A stretch of DNA of 64,000 bases, taken from positions 1,302,001-1,366,000 of the forward strand of contig NZ_JAVDYJ010000001.1 in NCBI RefSeq assembly GCF_031458395.1, in the 5' to 3' direction. Of the stretch, positions 1 to 8,124 are shown in pieces. A program made the position numbers and the translations under genes. Every line of letters starts with the position of its first letter. Position 1 is the stretch's first letter. Origin of the DNA: Enteractinococcus fodinae (lineage in GTDB: Bacteria > Actinomycetota > Actinomycetes > Actinomycetales > Micrococcaceae). The notes beneath the pieces were generated by a model. That model ran no database searches. It was not told where the DNA came from and worked only from the letters and a program-made list of their open reading frames with translations.

Positions 1-771
1 CCCCTCGAGCTGCTCGACCGTGGCAGAGCCGAAGCCCAGAGCTATGGCGCAGAAATCCTGACCGCAACGGTGGATGCGGCACGTCCCGACGGGCAAGGGT
101 ATCTGGTACGTCTGCATGATGGACGCGAACTCCAAGCCGCACAACTGGTCGTCGCGACCGGGGTACGAGACGTTCTGCCCGACATCGAAGGGCTCAGCGC
201 GCGGTGGGGCAAGGACGTTATTCATTGCCCGTATTGTCACGGCTGGGAAATCCGCGACCAAACCATCGGGATTATCGCCACCAGCGCGACCTCTGCCTAC
301 CAGGCGATGCTATTTCAACAGTGGTCCCAGAACATCACCCTCTTCAGCAACGGCTACGAATTTGAGGCCGAAGCCTTGGACACCCTGGCTGCGCTGAACA
401 TCCCCGTCATTGACACACCGGTGGCTGCCGTCGAAATAACCGATGATGCGGTGACCGGCTTGCGCCTCACGGACGGGCGAACGTTCAGCCTGCAAGTGGT
501 CGGCGTCTCCAGCGGCAAGCGGGTCAATCTTGACGGGCTGGAAGCCCTGGGTCTGGAAACCTATGACAATCCCGAGGGCACCTTCTTACGCGCCGACGAT
601 ACCGGCCACACCAACGTTGCGGGTGTGTGGGCTGCCGGCAACGTGATGGACCCGGAGATACAAATCAGCGAATGTGCCTCCCAAGGCGCACGCGTAGCCG
701 TCACCATCAACAACGAGCTGGTCTTCTCCAGGGCCGACGCCGCGCTCGCAGCAGCTCGGCAGGCAACCTAG
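1..771 (+). CDS. NAD(P)/FAD-dependent oxidoreductase, thioredoxin-reductase-like (5'-truncated)
   Basis: The frame is open from base 1, so the N-terminal FAD-binding GxGxxG segment lies outside the window. The visible part has VVATGVRD before a CPYCHGWE segment (about residues 75-82 of the visible part), the region occupied by the NAD domain in the thioredoxin reductase family, and ends with the FAD-binding GVWAAGNVMDP motif and a SECASQGARVA helix. This resembles small TrxR-like flavoproteins of Actinobacteria, whose CPYCHG motif is conserved but which are not proven thioredoxin reductases. The substrate is unknown. The gene is closed by a hairpin terminator shared with the opposing tRNA-Arg gene. 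Confidence 0.85.
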   Translation, partial: PLELLDRGRAEAQSYGAEILTATVDAARPDGQGYLVRLHDGRELQAAQLVVATGVRDVLPDIEGLSARWGKDVIHCPYCHGWEIRDQTIGIIATSATSAYQAMLFQQWSQNITLFSNGYEFEAEALDTLAALNIPVIDTPVAAVEITDDAVTGLRLTDGRTFSLQVVGVSSGKRVNLDGLEALGLETYDNPEGTFLRADDTGHTNVAGVWAAGNVMDPEIQISECASQGARVAVTINNELVFSRADAALAAARQAT

Positions 772-793
772 TGGCCGCTGGGCAGAGAAACAA

Positions 794-833
794 ATCGGCA
801 CCTGATTCACTGAACCAGGTGCCGATGCATTTT
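794..833. terminator. Bidirectional intrinsic terminator
   Basis: A perfect 11-bp stem (794-804 pairs with 816-826) with an 11-nt loop is followed by a short T tract on the plus strand (828-833) and by TTGTTT on the minus strand. It lies between the flavoprotein stop and the 3' end of tRNA-Arg, so it can serve both converging transcripts. Confidence 0.75.
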
Positions 834-834
834 G

Positions 835-908
835 CGCCCCAGGAGGGACTCGAACCCCCGACCTACGGATTAGAAGGCCGTTGCTCTATCCAGCTGAGCT
901 ACTGAGGC
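835..908 (-). tRNA. tRNA-Arg (anticodon TCT)
   Basis: On the minus strand a full cloverleaf can be drawn: acceptor GCCTCAG pairs with CTGGGGC, the D stem is GCTC/GAGC, the anticodon loop is CTTCTAA, and the T arm contains TTCGAGT. The discriminator is G and CCA is not encoded. The anticodon stem ACGGC/TCCGT has a C-U mismatch at the 31-39 pair next to the loop. Confidence 0.93.
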
Positions 909-933
909 AACAGGGGACAGTCTACCTAAAATG

Positions 934-972
934 TTGTCCACATCCCTAACTGAGATGCCTGTGTTATCCACA
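934..972. promoter_or_regulatory. Pair of DnaA-box-like sites upstream of ssb
   Basis: TTGTCCACA at 934-942 and the consensus box TTATCCACA at 964-972 have the same orientation, with starts 30 bp apart. They lie between tRNA-Arg and ssb. Binding of DnaA is inferred from the consensus only. This is not an origin, since dnaA, dnaN and a box cluster are absent. Confidence 0.5.
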
Positions 973-1022
973 TTCTACTGCTTGGTGCGAGGAGATTCGT
1001 GTGGCACCGCCTTGACTGGAAG

Positions 1023-1046
1023 GTATTCGAAATGCCCTTCGAATAC
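1023..1046. promoter_or_regulatory. LexA-like palindromic operator before ssb
   Basis: A perfect 9-bp inverted repeat, GTATTCGAA (1023-1031) and TTCGAATAC (1038-1046), is separated by 6 bp. Its core TCGAA-N6-TTCGA (1027-1042) has the 16-bp geometry of the actinobacterial SOS box TCGAAC-N4-GTTCGA and differs only at the inner C/G pair. It ends 24 bp before the ssb start codon, a position where a repressor would block transcription. Confidence 0.55.
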
Positions 1047-1070
1047 TCGCTTTCGTGAAAGGACTTGCTC

Positions 1071-1523
1071 ATGAAAACCCAATTGACCGTCCGAGGCAAC
1101 GTGGCGACCGCGCCGCGCAGGGTCGTCACCGATTCCGGCATGGTGATTGCCGAATTCCGACTGGCCGCCACCGAACGTCACTTCAATCGCCAAACGCAGG
1201 AGTGGGAAGACGGCAACACCTCCTGGTACACCGTCTCAGCGTTCCGCCGCCTGGCCGAAAACATTTTCCGCTCCTTTAGTGTTGGTGACCCCGTCATTGT
1301 CACCGGCAAGCTGAGCATCAAGCAGTGGACTTCGAAGGATGAGTCCAAGCGCGGGACCACGCCTGAGCTGACCGCTGATAGCGCCGGGCACGATCTGCTG
1401 CTGGGGTTCACGGATTTCACCCGCTACACCAAAACCAAGCCGCAAGTCGTTGAAGAAACCTACGAGGAGGATGGCCCGCTGGTGGAGCACGGGTGGGAAG
1501 AACCCGAGCCTATGACCGCCTAA
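1071..1523 (+). CDS. ssb: Single-stranded DNA-binding protein (SSB paralogue)
   Basis: The 150-residue protein has an N-terminal OB fold: MKTQLTVRGNVATAPRR, then AEFRLAATER, the WEDGNTSWYTVSAFRRLAENI segment split across about residues 44-64, and GDPVIVTGKL near residues 75-84. ATG 1071 is chosen over an in-frame TTG at 1065 because AAAGGA (1057-1062) is properly spaced from it. The acidic tail is short and lacks the usual DDDIPF-type C-terminal tip that recruits partner proteins. This suggests an accessory SSB, not the replicative one, which in Actinobacteria normally sits with rpsF-rpsR-rplI. The palindrome upstream suggests SOS control. It is transcribed toward ettA. Confidence 0.88.
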   Translation: MKTQLTVRGNVATAPRRVVTDSGMVIAEFRLAATERHFNRQTQEWEDGNTSWYTVSAFRRLAENIFRSFSVGDPVIVTGKLSIKQWTSKDESKRGTTPELTADSAGHDLLLGFTDFTRYTKTKPQVVEETYEEDGPLVEHGWEEPEPMTA

Positions 1524-1602
1524 TGTTCGCTAGGAAGTGGATCGGTTGTCGCAGCGGGATAAGAATTACATTCTGCCGCGGCAACCGACTACTGTAGTGC
1601 CT

Positions 1603-3285
1603 ATGGCCGAATTTATTTATCAGATGATCAAAGCTCGCAAAAAAGTGGGCGACAAGGTCATCCTTGACGACGTAACCATGTCCTTTTTCCCCGGCGCCAA
1701 GATCGGTATGGTCGGACCCAACGGTGCCGGTAAATCCACCATCTTGAAAATTATGGCGGGCCTGGATGAGCCCTCCAACGGCGATGCGTGGCTGTCACCA
1801 GGGTACTCAGTAGGGATCCTGCTGCAGGAACCACCGCTGACGGAAGACAAAACCGTCCTAGAAAACGTGCAAGAAGGCGTTGGTGAGGTGTACCAGCAGC
1901 TGCAGCGTTTTAACCAAATTTCGGCCGAGATGGCTGAACCCGACGCAGACTTCGAAGCGCTCATGGACGAAATGGGCAAACTCCAAGAAGCTATCGACGC
2001 CGCTGACGGTTGGGACATCGACTCTCAGATTGGCCAGGCCATGGAAGCCCTGCAACTGCCACCCGGTGATGAACCTGTCACTCACCTGTCCGGTGGTGAG
2101 CGTCGCCGCGTCGCACTCGTGAAGCTGTTGCTGGAAAAACCAGACCTGCTGCTACTTGATGAGCCCACTAACCACTTGGACGCTGAATCGGTGGCATGGC
2201 TTGAAGGCCACCTGGCAAACTACCCCGGCGCTGTCATTGCGATCACTCACGACCGGTACTTCCTGGACCACGTCGCCGAATGGATCGCTGAAGTCGACCG
2301 CGGCCGGCTGTACCCGTACGAGGGCAACTACACAACCTACCTGGAAAAGAAACGCGAACGCCTCGACGTCCAGGGCAAGAAAGATCAGAAGCTTGCTCGT
2401 CGCCTGAAAGAAGAACTCGAATGGGTTCGCACCAACGCTAAAGGTCGGCAGGCCAAGCAGAAGGCTCGTCTGGAACGCTACGAAGAAATGGCCAACGAAG
2501 CCGAGAAGACGCGAGTGTTGGACTTTGAAGAAATTCAGATTCCACCCGGCCCTCGTCTGGGCAGCCAGGTCATCGAAGCCGACAACATTTCCAAAGGCTT
2601 TGACGGTCGCACTCTGATCGATAACCTCAGCTTCTCCCTGCCACCCAACGGCATCGTCGGTATTATCGGCCCCAACGGTGTTGGGAAAACCACGCTGTTC
2701 AAGACCATCGTCGGCCAGGAAGACATCGACTCCGGGGAGCTGAAGATCGGTGAATCGGTCAAGATCTCCTATGTTGACCAGAGCCGTTCCAATATTGATC
2801 CCGAGAAATCCCTGTGGGAAGTCGTCTCCGACGGGCTGGATTACATTCAGGTCGGCAACGTCGAAATGCCATCACGTGCCTACGTTTCGGCTTTTGGTTT
2901 CAAAGGACCAGACCAGCAGAAGAAGGCCGGTGTGCTCTCCGGTGGTGAGCGTAACCGGTTGAACCTTGCGCTGACCCTCAAAGAGGGCGGCAACCTGTTG
3001 CTGCTTGACGAACCGACCAACGACCTCGATGTCGAAACGCTGACCTCATTGGAAAACGCGCTGCTGGAATTCCCCGGCTGTGCCGTGGTCATTTCGCACG
3101 ACCGTTGGTTCCTGGACCGCGTTGCCACCCACATCCTTGCGTGGGAAGGTACCGAAGACAACCCGGGCAACTGGTACTGGTTTGAAGGAAACTTCGAGTC
3201 CTACGAGCAAAATAAACTCGAACGGCTCGGCCCAGACGCCCTGCGCGAAGGACGTGCTACGCACCGTCGTTTGACCCGCAGCTAG
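1603..3285 (+). CDS. ettA: Energy-dependent translational throttle protein EttA (ABC-F)
   Basis: This 560-residue cytosolic ABC-F ATPase binds the ribosomal E site and gates entry into elongation according to ATP/ADP in the E. coli family member. It has two ABC domains: Walker A GPNGAGKST (about 38-46), signature LSGGERRR (about 163), LLLLDEPTNHLD, then a linker, GPNGVGKTT (about 356), LSGGERNR (about 446) and LLLLDEPTNDLD. The start is placed at ATG 1603 because EttA proteins begin MAEFIYQM. In-frame GTG 1537 would add 22 unsupported residues. No ribosome binding site precedes 1603, but TACTGT sits 7 nt upstream, consistent with a leaderless mRNA. Confidence 0.95.
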   Translation: MAEFIYQMIKARKKVGDKVILDDVTMSFFPGAKIGMVGPNGAGKSTILKIMAGLDEPSNGDAWLSPGYSVGILLQEPPLTEDKTVLENVQEGVGEVYQQLQRFNQISAEMAEPDADFEALMDEMGKLQEAIDAADGWDIDSQIGQAMEALQLPPGDEPVTHLSGGERRRVALVKLLLEKPDLLLLDEPTNHLDAESVAWLEGHLANYPGAVIAITHDRYFLDHVAEWIAEVDRGRLYPYEGNYTTYLEKKRERLDVQGKKDQKLARRLKEELEWVRTNAKGRQAKQKARLERYEEMANEAEKTRVLDFEEIQIPPGPRLGSQVIEADNISKGFDGRTLIDNLSFSLPPNGIVGIIGPNGVGKTTLFKTIVGQEDIDSGELKIGESVKISYVDQSRSNIDPEKSLWEVVSDGLDYIQVGNVEMPSRAYVSAFGFKGPDQQKKAGVLSGGERNRLNLALTLKEGGNLLLLDEPTNDLDVETLTSLENALLEFPGCAVVISHDRWFLDRVATHILAWEGTEDNPGNWYWFEGNFESYEQNKLERLGPDALREGRATHRRLTRS

Positions 3286-3297
3286 TCACACGTCATA

Positions 3298-3350
3298 CAG
3301 AGCTGCCCTGCGCTTCCCGATGTGGGAAGCGCAGGGCAGCTCTGTCTTTA
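3298..3350. terminator. Strong bidirectional terminator
   Basis: A 21-bp perfect stem (3298-3318 with 3324-3344) with a 5-nt loop is followed by a short T-rich tail. It separates the convergent ettA and UMF1-family transporter genes. Confidence 0.85.
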
Positions 3351-3373
3351 ACGCACGTATTGAGTCGCGTGCC

Positions 3374-4744
3374 TTAGCGCTGCGACGGCTTGCCGGGATG
3401 ACCTGATTCGTCGGTCAGCACGGGTTCCTCGGCGGAAGTCTTGGGATCCCGGACTGGCCACAGCAGCAGCAAGCCGGCAACCAGCACGATAATAATCGCC
3501 GGGACCATCATCCGGGATTCCCCACTGAGTCCCACGAACACCGCAATCAGTGCCGGGGTCAGAAACGACACGGACCGGCCCGTGGTGGCATATAGCCCGT
3601 ACATTTCACCGGCGGCTTCGGCGGTGGTGAGCCGTCCCAGGAACGCTCGAGACGAAGCCTGCACGGGACCGACGAAGAAGCACAGGAACAGTCCCCAGAT
3701 CCAGAACGCGAGTGTACCGTCCTGGATAAAGACGATGCCCGCCGAGACGATGAGGCCCAGCAGTGACACCAGAATGATGCGTTTTGGTCCAAACCGATCA
3801 TCGAAGAGCCCGCCGAGGAACGCTCCGGCCGCGGCGACCACGTTGGCGGCGATACCGAAGAAAAGAATATCTCCGGGATCGACTCCGTACACGGTCGTGC
3901 CGAGGATCGCGCCGTAGGCAAAAACCGCCCCGACACCGTCGCGGAACACGGCCGAGGAAATGAAGAACCAGAACGTGTTGCGCTGGTATTTCCACAAGTT
4001 GACGATGGTTCGAATGAGTTGCCGGTATGACTCTATGAGGCTGACGCGCTCGGTCGATTCTGCGGCAGCGTGGTCTTTGCCGCGGCGCATGACGATGAGC
4101 ACCGGCAGCGCAAACAGCAGAAACCACAGGGCGGCAAAGACGGCGACCATGCGGATGTTCATGGCGTCGTCGTCGGTAATACCAAACCAGTGGGTGTCGC
4201 CGCCGATGAAGCCAACATAGACCAGTAGCAACAGGAAGATGCCGCCCAGGTAGCCGGCGCCCCAGCCGAGTCCCGAGATCCGGCCGATGGTGGATTTGGT
4301 GGCGATATCGACCAGCATCGCGTTGTATTGGACCTCGGCGAATTCGAAGAAGATGTTCCCGAGGGATAATAAAATGACGCCCAGCAGCAGGTACGATTCG
4401 TGGGGTTGGACGAAGAAACAGGCCGCAGTCGTGGCGATGACCAGGGCCGTGTTGACGCCCAGCCACAGGGCCCGTCGGCCGTCGCGGTCCGCGCGTTGCC
4501 CGATAACCGGCGCGGTCAAGGCGATAATCAGCCCGGCGATAGCGTTGCCGGCGGCGAGCCAGGACGTGCCGCGGTCGTCGGGGCCAAACGTTTCAGAGGC
4601 CAGATAGGTCCCGAACACGAAGGTGATCATGACCGCGTTGAACGCGGCCGACCCCCAGTCCCACATGGCCCAGCTGACCACGTGAGAGCGTTTGACCTTC
4701 GGTCGCTGTTCGGAGGTAGGTGGTGTGGTGATGGCTTCAGACAT
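3374..4744 (-). CDS. MFS transporter, UMF1 family
   Basis: The 456-residue integral membrane protein begins with a charged N-terminus and then VVSWAMWDWGSAAFNAV, the hallmark opening of the UMF1 (Atg22-like) MFS family. About 12 hydrophobic segments follow, with a central charged loop (RRGKDHAAAESTERVS). Bacterial members are predicted exporters of uncertain substrate; yeast Atg22 exports amino acids from the vacuole. ATG 4744 has no ribosome binding site, but TAGGAT (complement of 4751-4756) lies 6 nt upstream, consistent with leaderless expression. The gene lies downstream of tesB on the same strand. Confidence 0.85.
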   Translation of the reverse strand: MSEAITTPPTSEQRPKVKRSHVVSWAMWDWGSAAFNAVMITFVFGTYLASETFGPDDRGTSWLAAGNAIAGLIIALTAPVIGQRADRDGRRALWLGVNTALVIATTAACFFVQPHESYLLLGVILLSLGNIFFEFAEVQYNAMLVDIATKSTIGRISGLGWGAGYLGGIFLLLLVYVGFIGGDTHWFGITDDDAMNIRMVAVFAALWFLLFALPVLIVMRRGKDHAAAESTERVSLIESYRQLIRTIVNLWKYQRNTFWFFISSAVFRDGVGAVFAYGAILGTTVYGVDPGDILFFGIAANVVAAAGAFLGGLFDDRFGPKRIILVSLLGLIVSAGIVFIQDGTLAFWIWGLFLCFFVGPVQASSRAFLGRLTTAEAAGEMYGLYATTGRSVSFLTPALIAVFVGLSGESRMMVPAIIIVLVAGLLLLWPVRDPKTSAEEPVLTDESGHPGKPSQR

Positions 4745-4822
4745 AGGGGCATCCTAACCATAGGACCGTAGCGGGGAAGTGAACCGGTGGTTACTACTTC
4801 CTCCGCGGTGTTGTGCCCCACA

Positions 4823-5707
4823 TTAGCTGAACTTTGGCAGCCGCAGCATGCCTTCCTGGGCCACTGTGGCCACGAGTTGCCCTTCGAGGGTGTAAATGTA
4901 GCCCACCCCGAGGCCGCGGGCCGACTGAGCCGAGGGGGACTCCTGAACAAATAGGAGCCATTCGTCGAGACTAAACGGCCGGTGGAACCACATCGCGTGG
5001 TCTAGTGAGGCGATGGATTTGCCGGGTGCAGACCAGGCCACCCCGTGGTTGCGCAGAATCGGTTCCAGGATCGTGTAATCCGAAACGAAAGCCAGACCGG
5101 CGGCGGCCACATTGGGGGAGACGTTGACCGGTGTGAAGGTTTTCATCCACACGATATTGCGGTTGACCTTTTCGGAGCCCGGCCGGATGAACAGCGGCTC
5201 ATAGGCGTAGCGGATATCGAAGGGGCGATGATAGGCCAGTTCCTGGGCGGCCGGATCGTCGATCATGCCGATCAGCGCAGAGATGGGTGGCAGATCATTG
5301 GGGTGGGGAATGCCCTCGGGCATCGGTTCGTAGTGCTCGACACCTTCGGCCATGGTTTGGAATGAGCACGTCAGGGACAAGATGACTTTATCGTGTTGGG
5401 ATACTTCGACGTGGCGGACCGAAAACGACCGACCATCTCGGTGATGGTCCACCGTGATGTGGAGCGGTTGTGTGGCGTCGCCGGCGCGGATGAAATAGCA
5501 ATGCATCGAGTGCAGGAGGCGATCGGCGTCAACAGAATGGCTGGCGGCCACCAGCGACTGGGCCATGACCTGCCCACCAAAGACGCGACCCCGGGTTTGT
5601 GGTGGCGTGTGCCCCAGGAAGGTGCTGGTGTGCTCATCGGCGGTGACGCGTTCGAGTTTGAGCACGTCACGCAGGATATCGGTGGGGTCATCCGGGTATG
5701 AGGTCAT
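4823..5707 (-). CDS. tesB: Acyl-CoA thioesterase II (TesB)
   Basis: The 294-residue double-hotdog thioesterase hydrolyses acyl-CoA to free fatty acid and CoA in the cytosol. N-terminal hotdog motifs include RVFGGQVMAQSLVAA (about 41-55), HSMHCYFIRAGD and RDGRSFSVRHVE. The C-terminal repeat has SLDHAMWFHRPF, DEWLLFVQESPSA and GYIYTLEGQLVATVAQEG, typical of TesB. The length is normal for the family. ATG 5707 has a ribosome binding site (GAAAGGCGA on the minus strand). The next minus-strand gene starts about 80 bp downstream of the stop and has its own putative -10. Confidence 0.95.
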   Translation of the reverse strand: MTSYPDDPTDILRDVLKLERVTADEHTSTFLGHTPPQTRGRVFGGQVMAQSLVAASHSVDADRLLHSMHCYFIRAGDATQPLHITVDHHRDGRSFSVRHVEVSQHDKVILSLTCSFQTMAEGVEHYEPMPEGIPHPNDLPPISALIGMIDDPAAQELAYHRPFDIRYAYEPLFIRPGSEKVNRNIVWMKTFTPVNVSPNVAAAGLAFVSDYTILEPILRNHGVAWSAPGKSIASLDHAMWFHRPFSLDEWLLFVQESPSAQSARGLGVGYIYTLEGQLVATVAQEGMLRLPKFS

Positions 5708-5809
5708 ATGGTCGCCTTTCGAAATTGGTGATGTTCATACTCTAGTGCTGTCAGCTCAATCGGTGGCACAACGTGGTCGCGGCTGATTTGGGCTGGGCAT
5801 AATTGGGGC

Positions 5810-6481
5810 ATGGATTACGTCGTGCCGTTTGCGTCCTTGAACGCCGTGAAAGATTTACAAAGTTTTGTGACCCGGGCCAAGACGCTGGACACCACCGGTG
5901 TGCGGTTTGTGGTCGCCCAGGATGTGCTGGCGGTCTCAGTGTCCGTGATGCATCCGGCCGGGTTAGGCGACGGGGTCCCCATCGTCATTGGGCTCCGGAC
6001 GTTCGCGCTGGATTTCACCGGTCACGAGCGGTTCGAAATGGACTCGGTATTTGACATGGACGCGGTGACGGATCGGACCCACCGGATGATTGCGTCAGAG
6101 TCAACGGAGTTCATGTTGCCGCCGTCGGAGATTGCCGTCAGCTGGACGGCGATGAATGCGCCGCGATCTGGCTGGGCGGCAGCGGCCGTGGTGGACGACT
6201 CGGAAATCCGCAAAGTTGCCCGCGACGGTATCACCAGGGTGGGCGAGGGGCTGCCCTCGAACCCCGGAGCGCCCTTATTGGCCCAAGTCCGCTCGGCGGT
6301 GTGGGGAGCACAGCTCGGTGACCCATCCCAAGTTGAGTTCCCGGCCGGTGCGACGCTTGGTGCCCATAGCCTCGGGTTTTTGTTGCCGCGCGGGGAGACC
6401 ACCGTGTCGACTTCGGGCAATTGGGTGCGCCTCTCCAGCGCGGGTGGTCATATTCTGGCCCGACCTGCCGTGGCCCTCTGA
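5810..6481 (+). CDS. Conserved hypothetical protein
   Basis: The 223-residue soluble protein has no signal peptide or membrane segment. I do not recognise a catalytic motif. It is rich in short beta-strand-like stretches (VRFVVAQDVLAVSVSVM, GVPIVIGLRTFALDF) and ends with a strand-rich region (GAHSLGFLLPRGE). I recall similar uncharacterised proteins near tesB in Arthrobacter relatives, but cannot verify this. ATG 5810 lacks a ribosome binding site; CATAAT at 5798-5803 lies 6 nt upstream, suggesting a leaderless transcript divergent from tesB. Confidence 0.7.
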   Translation: MDYVVPFASLNAVKDLQSFVTRAKTLDTTGVRFVVAQDVLAVSVSVMHPAGLGDGVPIVIGLRTFALDFTGHERFEMDSVFDMDAVTDRTHRMIASESTEFMLPPSEIAVSWTAMNAPRSGWAAAAVVDDSEIRKVARDGITRVGEGLPSNPGAPLLAQVRSAVWGAQLGDPSQVEFPAGATLGAHSLGFLLPRGETTVSTSGNWVRLSSAGGHILARPAVAL

Positions 6482-6518
6482 GGTCCTTGACTCAATAAAG
6501 GCAACTGAGTGAGCCGAC

Positions 6519-7604
6519 TCAGACCTGGTTCTGCATGGCCCGTGCTGCGCGTTGGAAGTAGTCCCACATTGTTTCATCGTGCAAGGGGGAGAGCTCCAGG
6601 GTGTCCATGGCGTTGCGCATGAACTTCAGCCAGGTGTCGCGGGCTTGGGAATCAATGTGGTAGGGCATATGCCGGGCCCGTAACCGTGGGTGACCGCGCT
6701 GTTGCGAGTAGTCCGTGGGTCCGCCCCAGTACTGAATCAAGAACATCCGCAGACGGTCTTCGGCCGGGCCGAGGTCCTCTTCGGGGTACATCGCTTTGAA
6801 CTCTGGGTCGGCGTCGACCTGCTTGTAGAACTCGGCGGCGAGCTTGCGGAAGGTGGGTTCGCCCCCAACTTGTTCGTAGAACGAGGTTTGTTCGGCCGGT
6901 GCGTTGGTCTGTTGCGCCGTTTTGGCTGCTTCGGTGGGCTCGGCTGCTTCCTGGGCAGGCTGTTCAGCCTGAGCAGTCTGGGAGACGACCCCGTCGCGGC
7001 GCTGTTGTTCTGCTGCGCGCTCGGCACGAAGCGCCGCCAGACGGGCTTCGTCGTTGCCGCTGACCTGAGAGGGTTTTTTCGCCCGGCGGGGTTTGAGCAC
7101 CGCGATGGGGGCGCCCAGTCGCGAGGAAAACTGCGGAAGTTCCGGCATTTGGTGTTGGTTTGGGATCTCCAGAGTGATCGGGAAATTCACGCTGCGTGCA
7201 ATGAAGCACTGCCGGTGGGCTTCCTCGTGGAGTTCACGAGCTCGCGGCAATTGCATCGCGTCGGCCACCCAGACCTCCGGGTACAACGTGGCCGAGGTGA
7301 CCTGCCCGCCCTGCGCGCCAGCCTCTAAGGTGAGCTCACCGCGCACGGTGACCTTCTCAACCTCGAGCTCCGCCTGACCTGCGACGTATAAGTACGACAG
7401 AATATGACACTCGACCAGCGCGGCGAGCAGCAGCTCTTCGGGATTCCAGCGGGAGGCGTCGCCGTGGAAGGGTTTGGCCGCCGAACCTGGCAGTTCCCCG
7501 GGACCCTCGGCTTGGATCACCACGTCCCGGGTAAAGCCGCGGGACGGATGCGGGCGGGCGGCGTCGGTGTTCCATTCGGCGCGTAAAGAAAACTCGTGTT
7601 GCAC
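6519..7604 (-). CDS. OsmC-family peroxiredoxin fused to a group II truncated hemoglobin (trHbO)
   Basis: The 361-residue protein has two recognisable domains. Residues 1 to about 150 are OsmC-like, with both redox cysteines visible (C66 in ALVECHILSYL and C133 in HRQCFIARS); this family reduces organic hydroperoxides. Residues about 165-235 are a low-complexity Ala/Glu/Gln linker. Residues 240-361 are a trHbO globin with MYPEEDLGPAEDRL, IQYWGGPTDYS (W293 at the distal G8 position) and HPRLRARH with the proximal heme His near 312. The reading frame is open through all three parts, so the fusion is not an obvious sequencing artefact. GTG 7604 has no ribosome binding site; TAGACT (complement of 7612-7617) is 7 nt upstream. 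Confidence 0.9.
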   Translation of the reverse strand: MQHEFSLRAEWNTDAARPHPSRGFTRDVVIQAEGPGELPGSAAKPFHGDASRWNPEELLLAALVECHILSYLYVAGQAELEVEKVTVRGELTLEAGAQGGQVTSATLYPEVWVADAMQLPRARELHEEAHRQCFIARSVNFPITLEIPNQHQMPELPQFSSRLGAPIAVLKPRRAKKPSQVSGNDEARLAALRAERAAEQQRRDGVVSQTAQAEQPAQEAAEPTEAAKTAQQTNAPAEQTSFYEQVGGEPTFRKLAAEFYKQVDADPEFKAMYPEEDLGPAEDRLRMFLIQYWGGPTDYSQQRGHPRLRARHMPYHIDSQARDTWLKFMRNAMDTLELSPLHDETMWDYFQRAARAMQNQV

Positions 7605-7677
7605 GCATCCCAGTCTAGTTCAGCCCACCGGGCGCGGTGCCGATTGCACTTGGCGGCGAACACTTAGACTACAAGAT

Positions 7678-8124
7678 ATGGATTTGGTTGAGATGTCACA
7701 GGTAACCGAAGACGAATTGGATGCCGCCGAGCTCCGGGTTGCGGTGTCGGCCCCTGATGCCGGCGCTGTCATCATGTTCGAGGGTGTGGTGCGCGACCAC
7801 GATCCCGAAGCCGCCGGTGCCGTGACCAGACTGGAATACACCGCCCACCCCGACGCGACGACGTTTTTGCGTGAAGTGGTGGCCGAGGCCAACGTATCGG
7901 TGCACAACCAGCTCGACGCCGGGCCATTGCCGATCCGCGTGGCCGCCGCGCACCGGATTGGTGCCCTGGACGTCGGCGACGTTGCCCTGGTGGTGGCGGT
8001 TTCCGCCGCGCATCGGCAGGAAGCGTTTTCGGTGTGCAGCGACGTCGTGGAAGAAATCAAAGCCCGCGTGCCGATCTGGAAACTACAGTACGGCTCCGAA
8101 GGCAGCCACTGGGTTGGGATTTAA
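7678..8124 (+). CDS. moaE: Molybdopterin synthase catalytic subunit MoaE
   Basis: This 148-residue subunit carries the active site of molybdopterin synthase, which transfers sulfur from the MoaD thiocarboxylate to cyclic pyranopterin monophosphate. Family motifs are GAVIMFEGVVRDHD (about 30-43), LEYTAHPDA, HRIGALDVGDVALVVAVSAAHR split across about residues 88-109, and the C-terminal KARVPIWKLQYGSEGSHW with the conserved catalytic lysine. ATG 7678 lacks a ribosome binding site but TAGACT (7665-7670) is 7 nt upstream with TTGCAC near -35, suggesting a leaderless start. Its stop shares TTAA with the opposing moaD stop. Confidence 0.94.
   Translation: MDLVEMSQVTEDELDAAELRVAVSAPDAGAVIMFEGVVRDHDPEAAGAVTRLEYTAHPDATTFLREVVAEANVSVHNQLDAGPLPIRVAAAHRIGALDVGDVALVVAVSAAHRQEAFSVCSDVVEEIKARVPIWKLQYGSEGSHWVGI

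Noticed and set aside
934-972. A replication origin at the DnaA boxes
   Set aside because: There are only two boxes, no AT-rich unwinding region and no dnaA/dnaN nearby.
6690-7328. A 212-codon plus-strand frame
   Set aside because: Antisense to the OsmC-globin fusion. The leucine/glycine-rich translation is the typical shadow of a G+C-rich gene.
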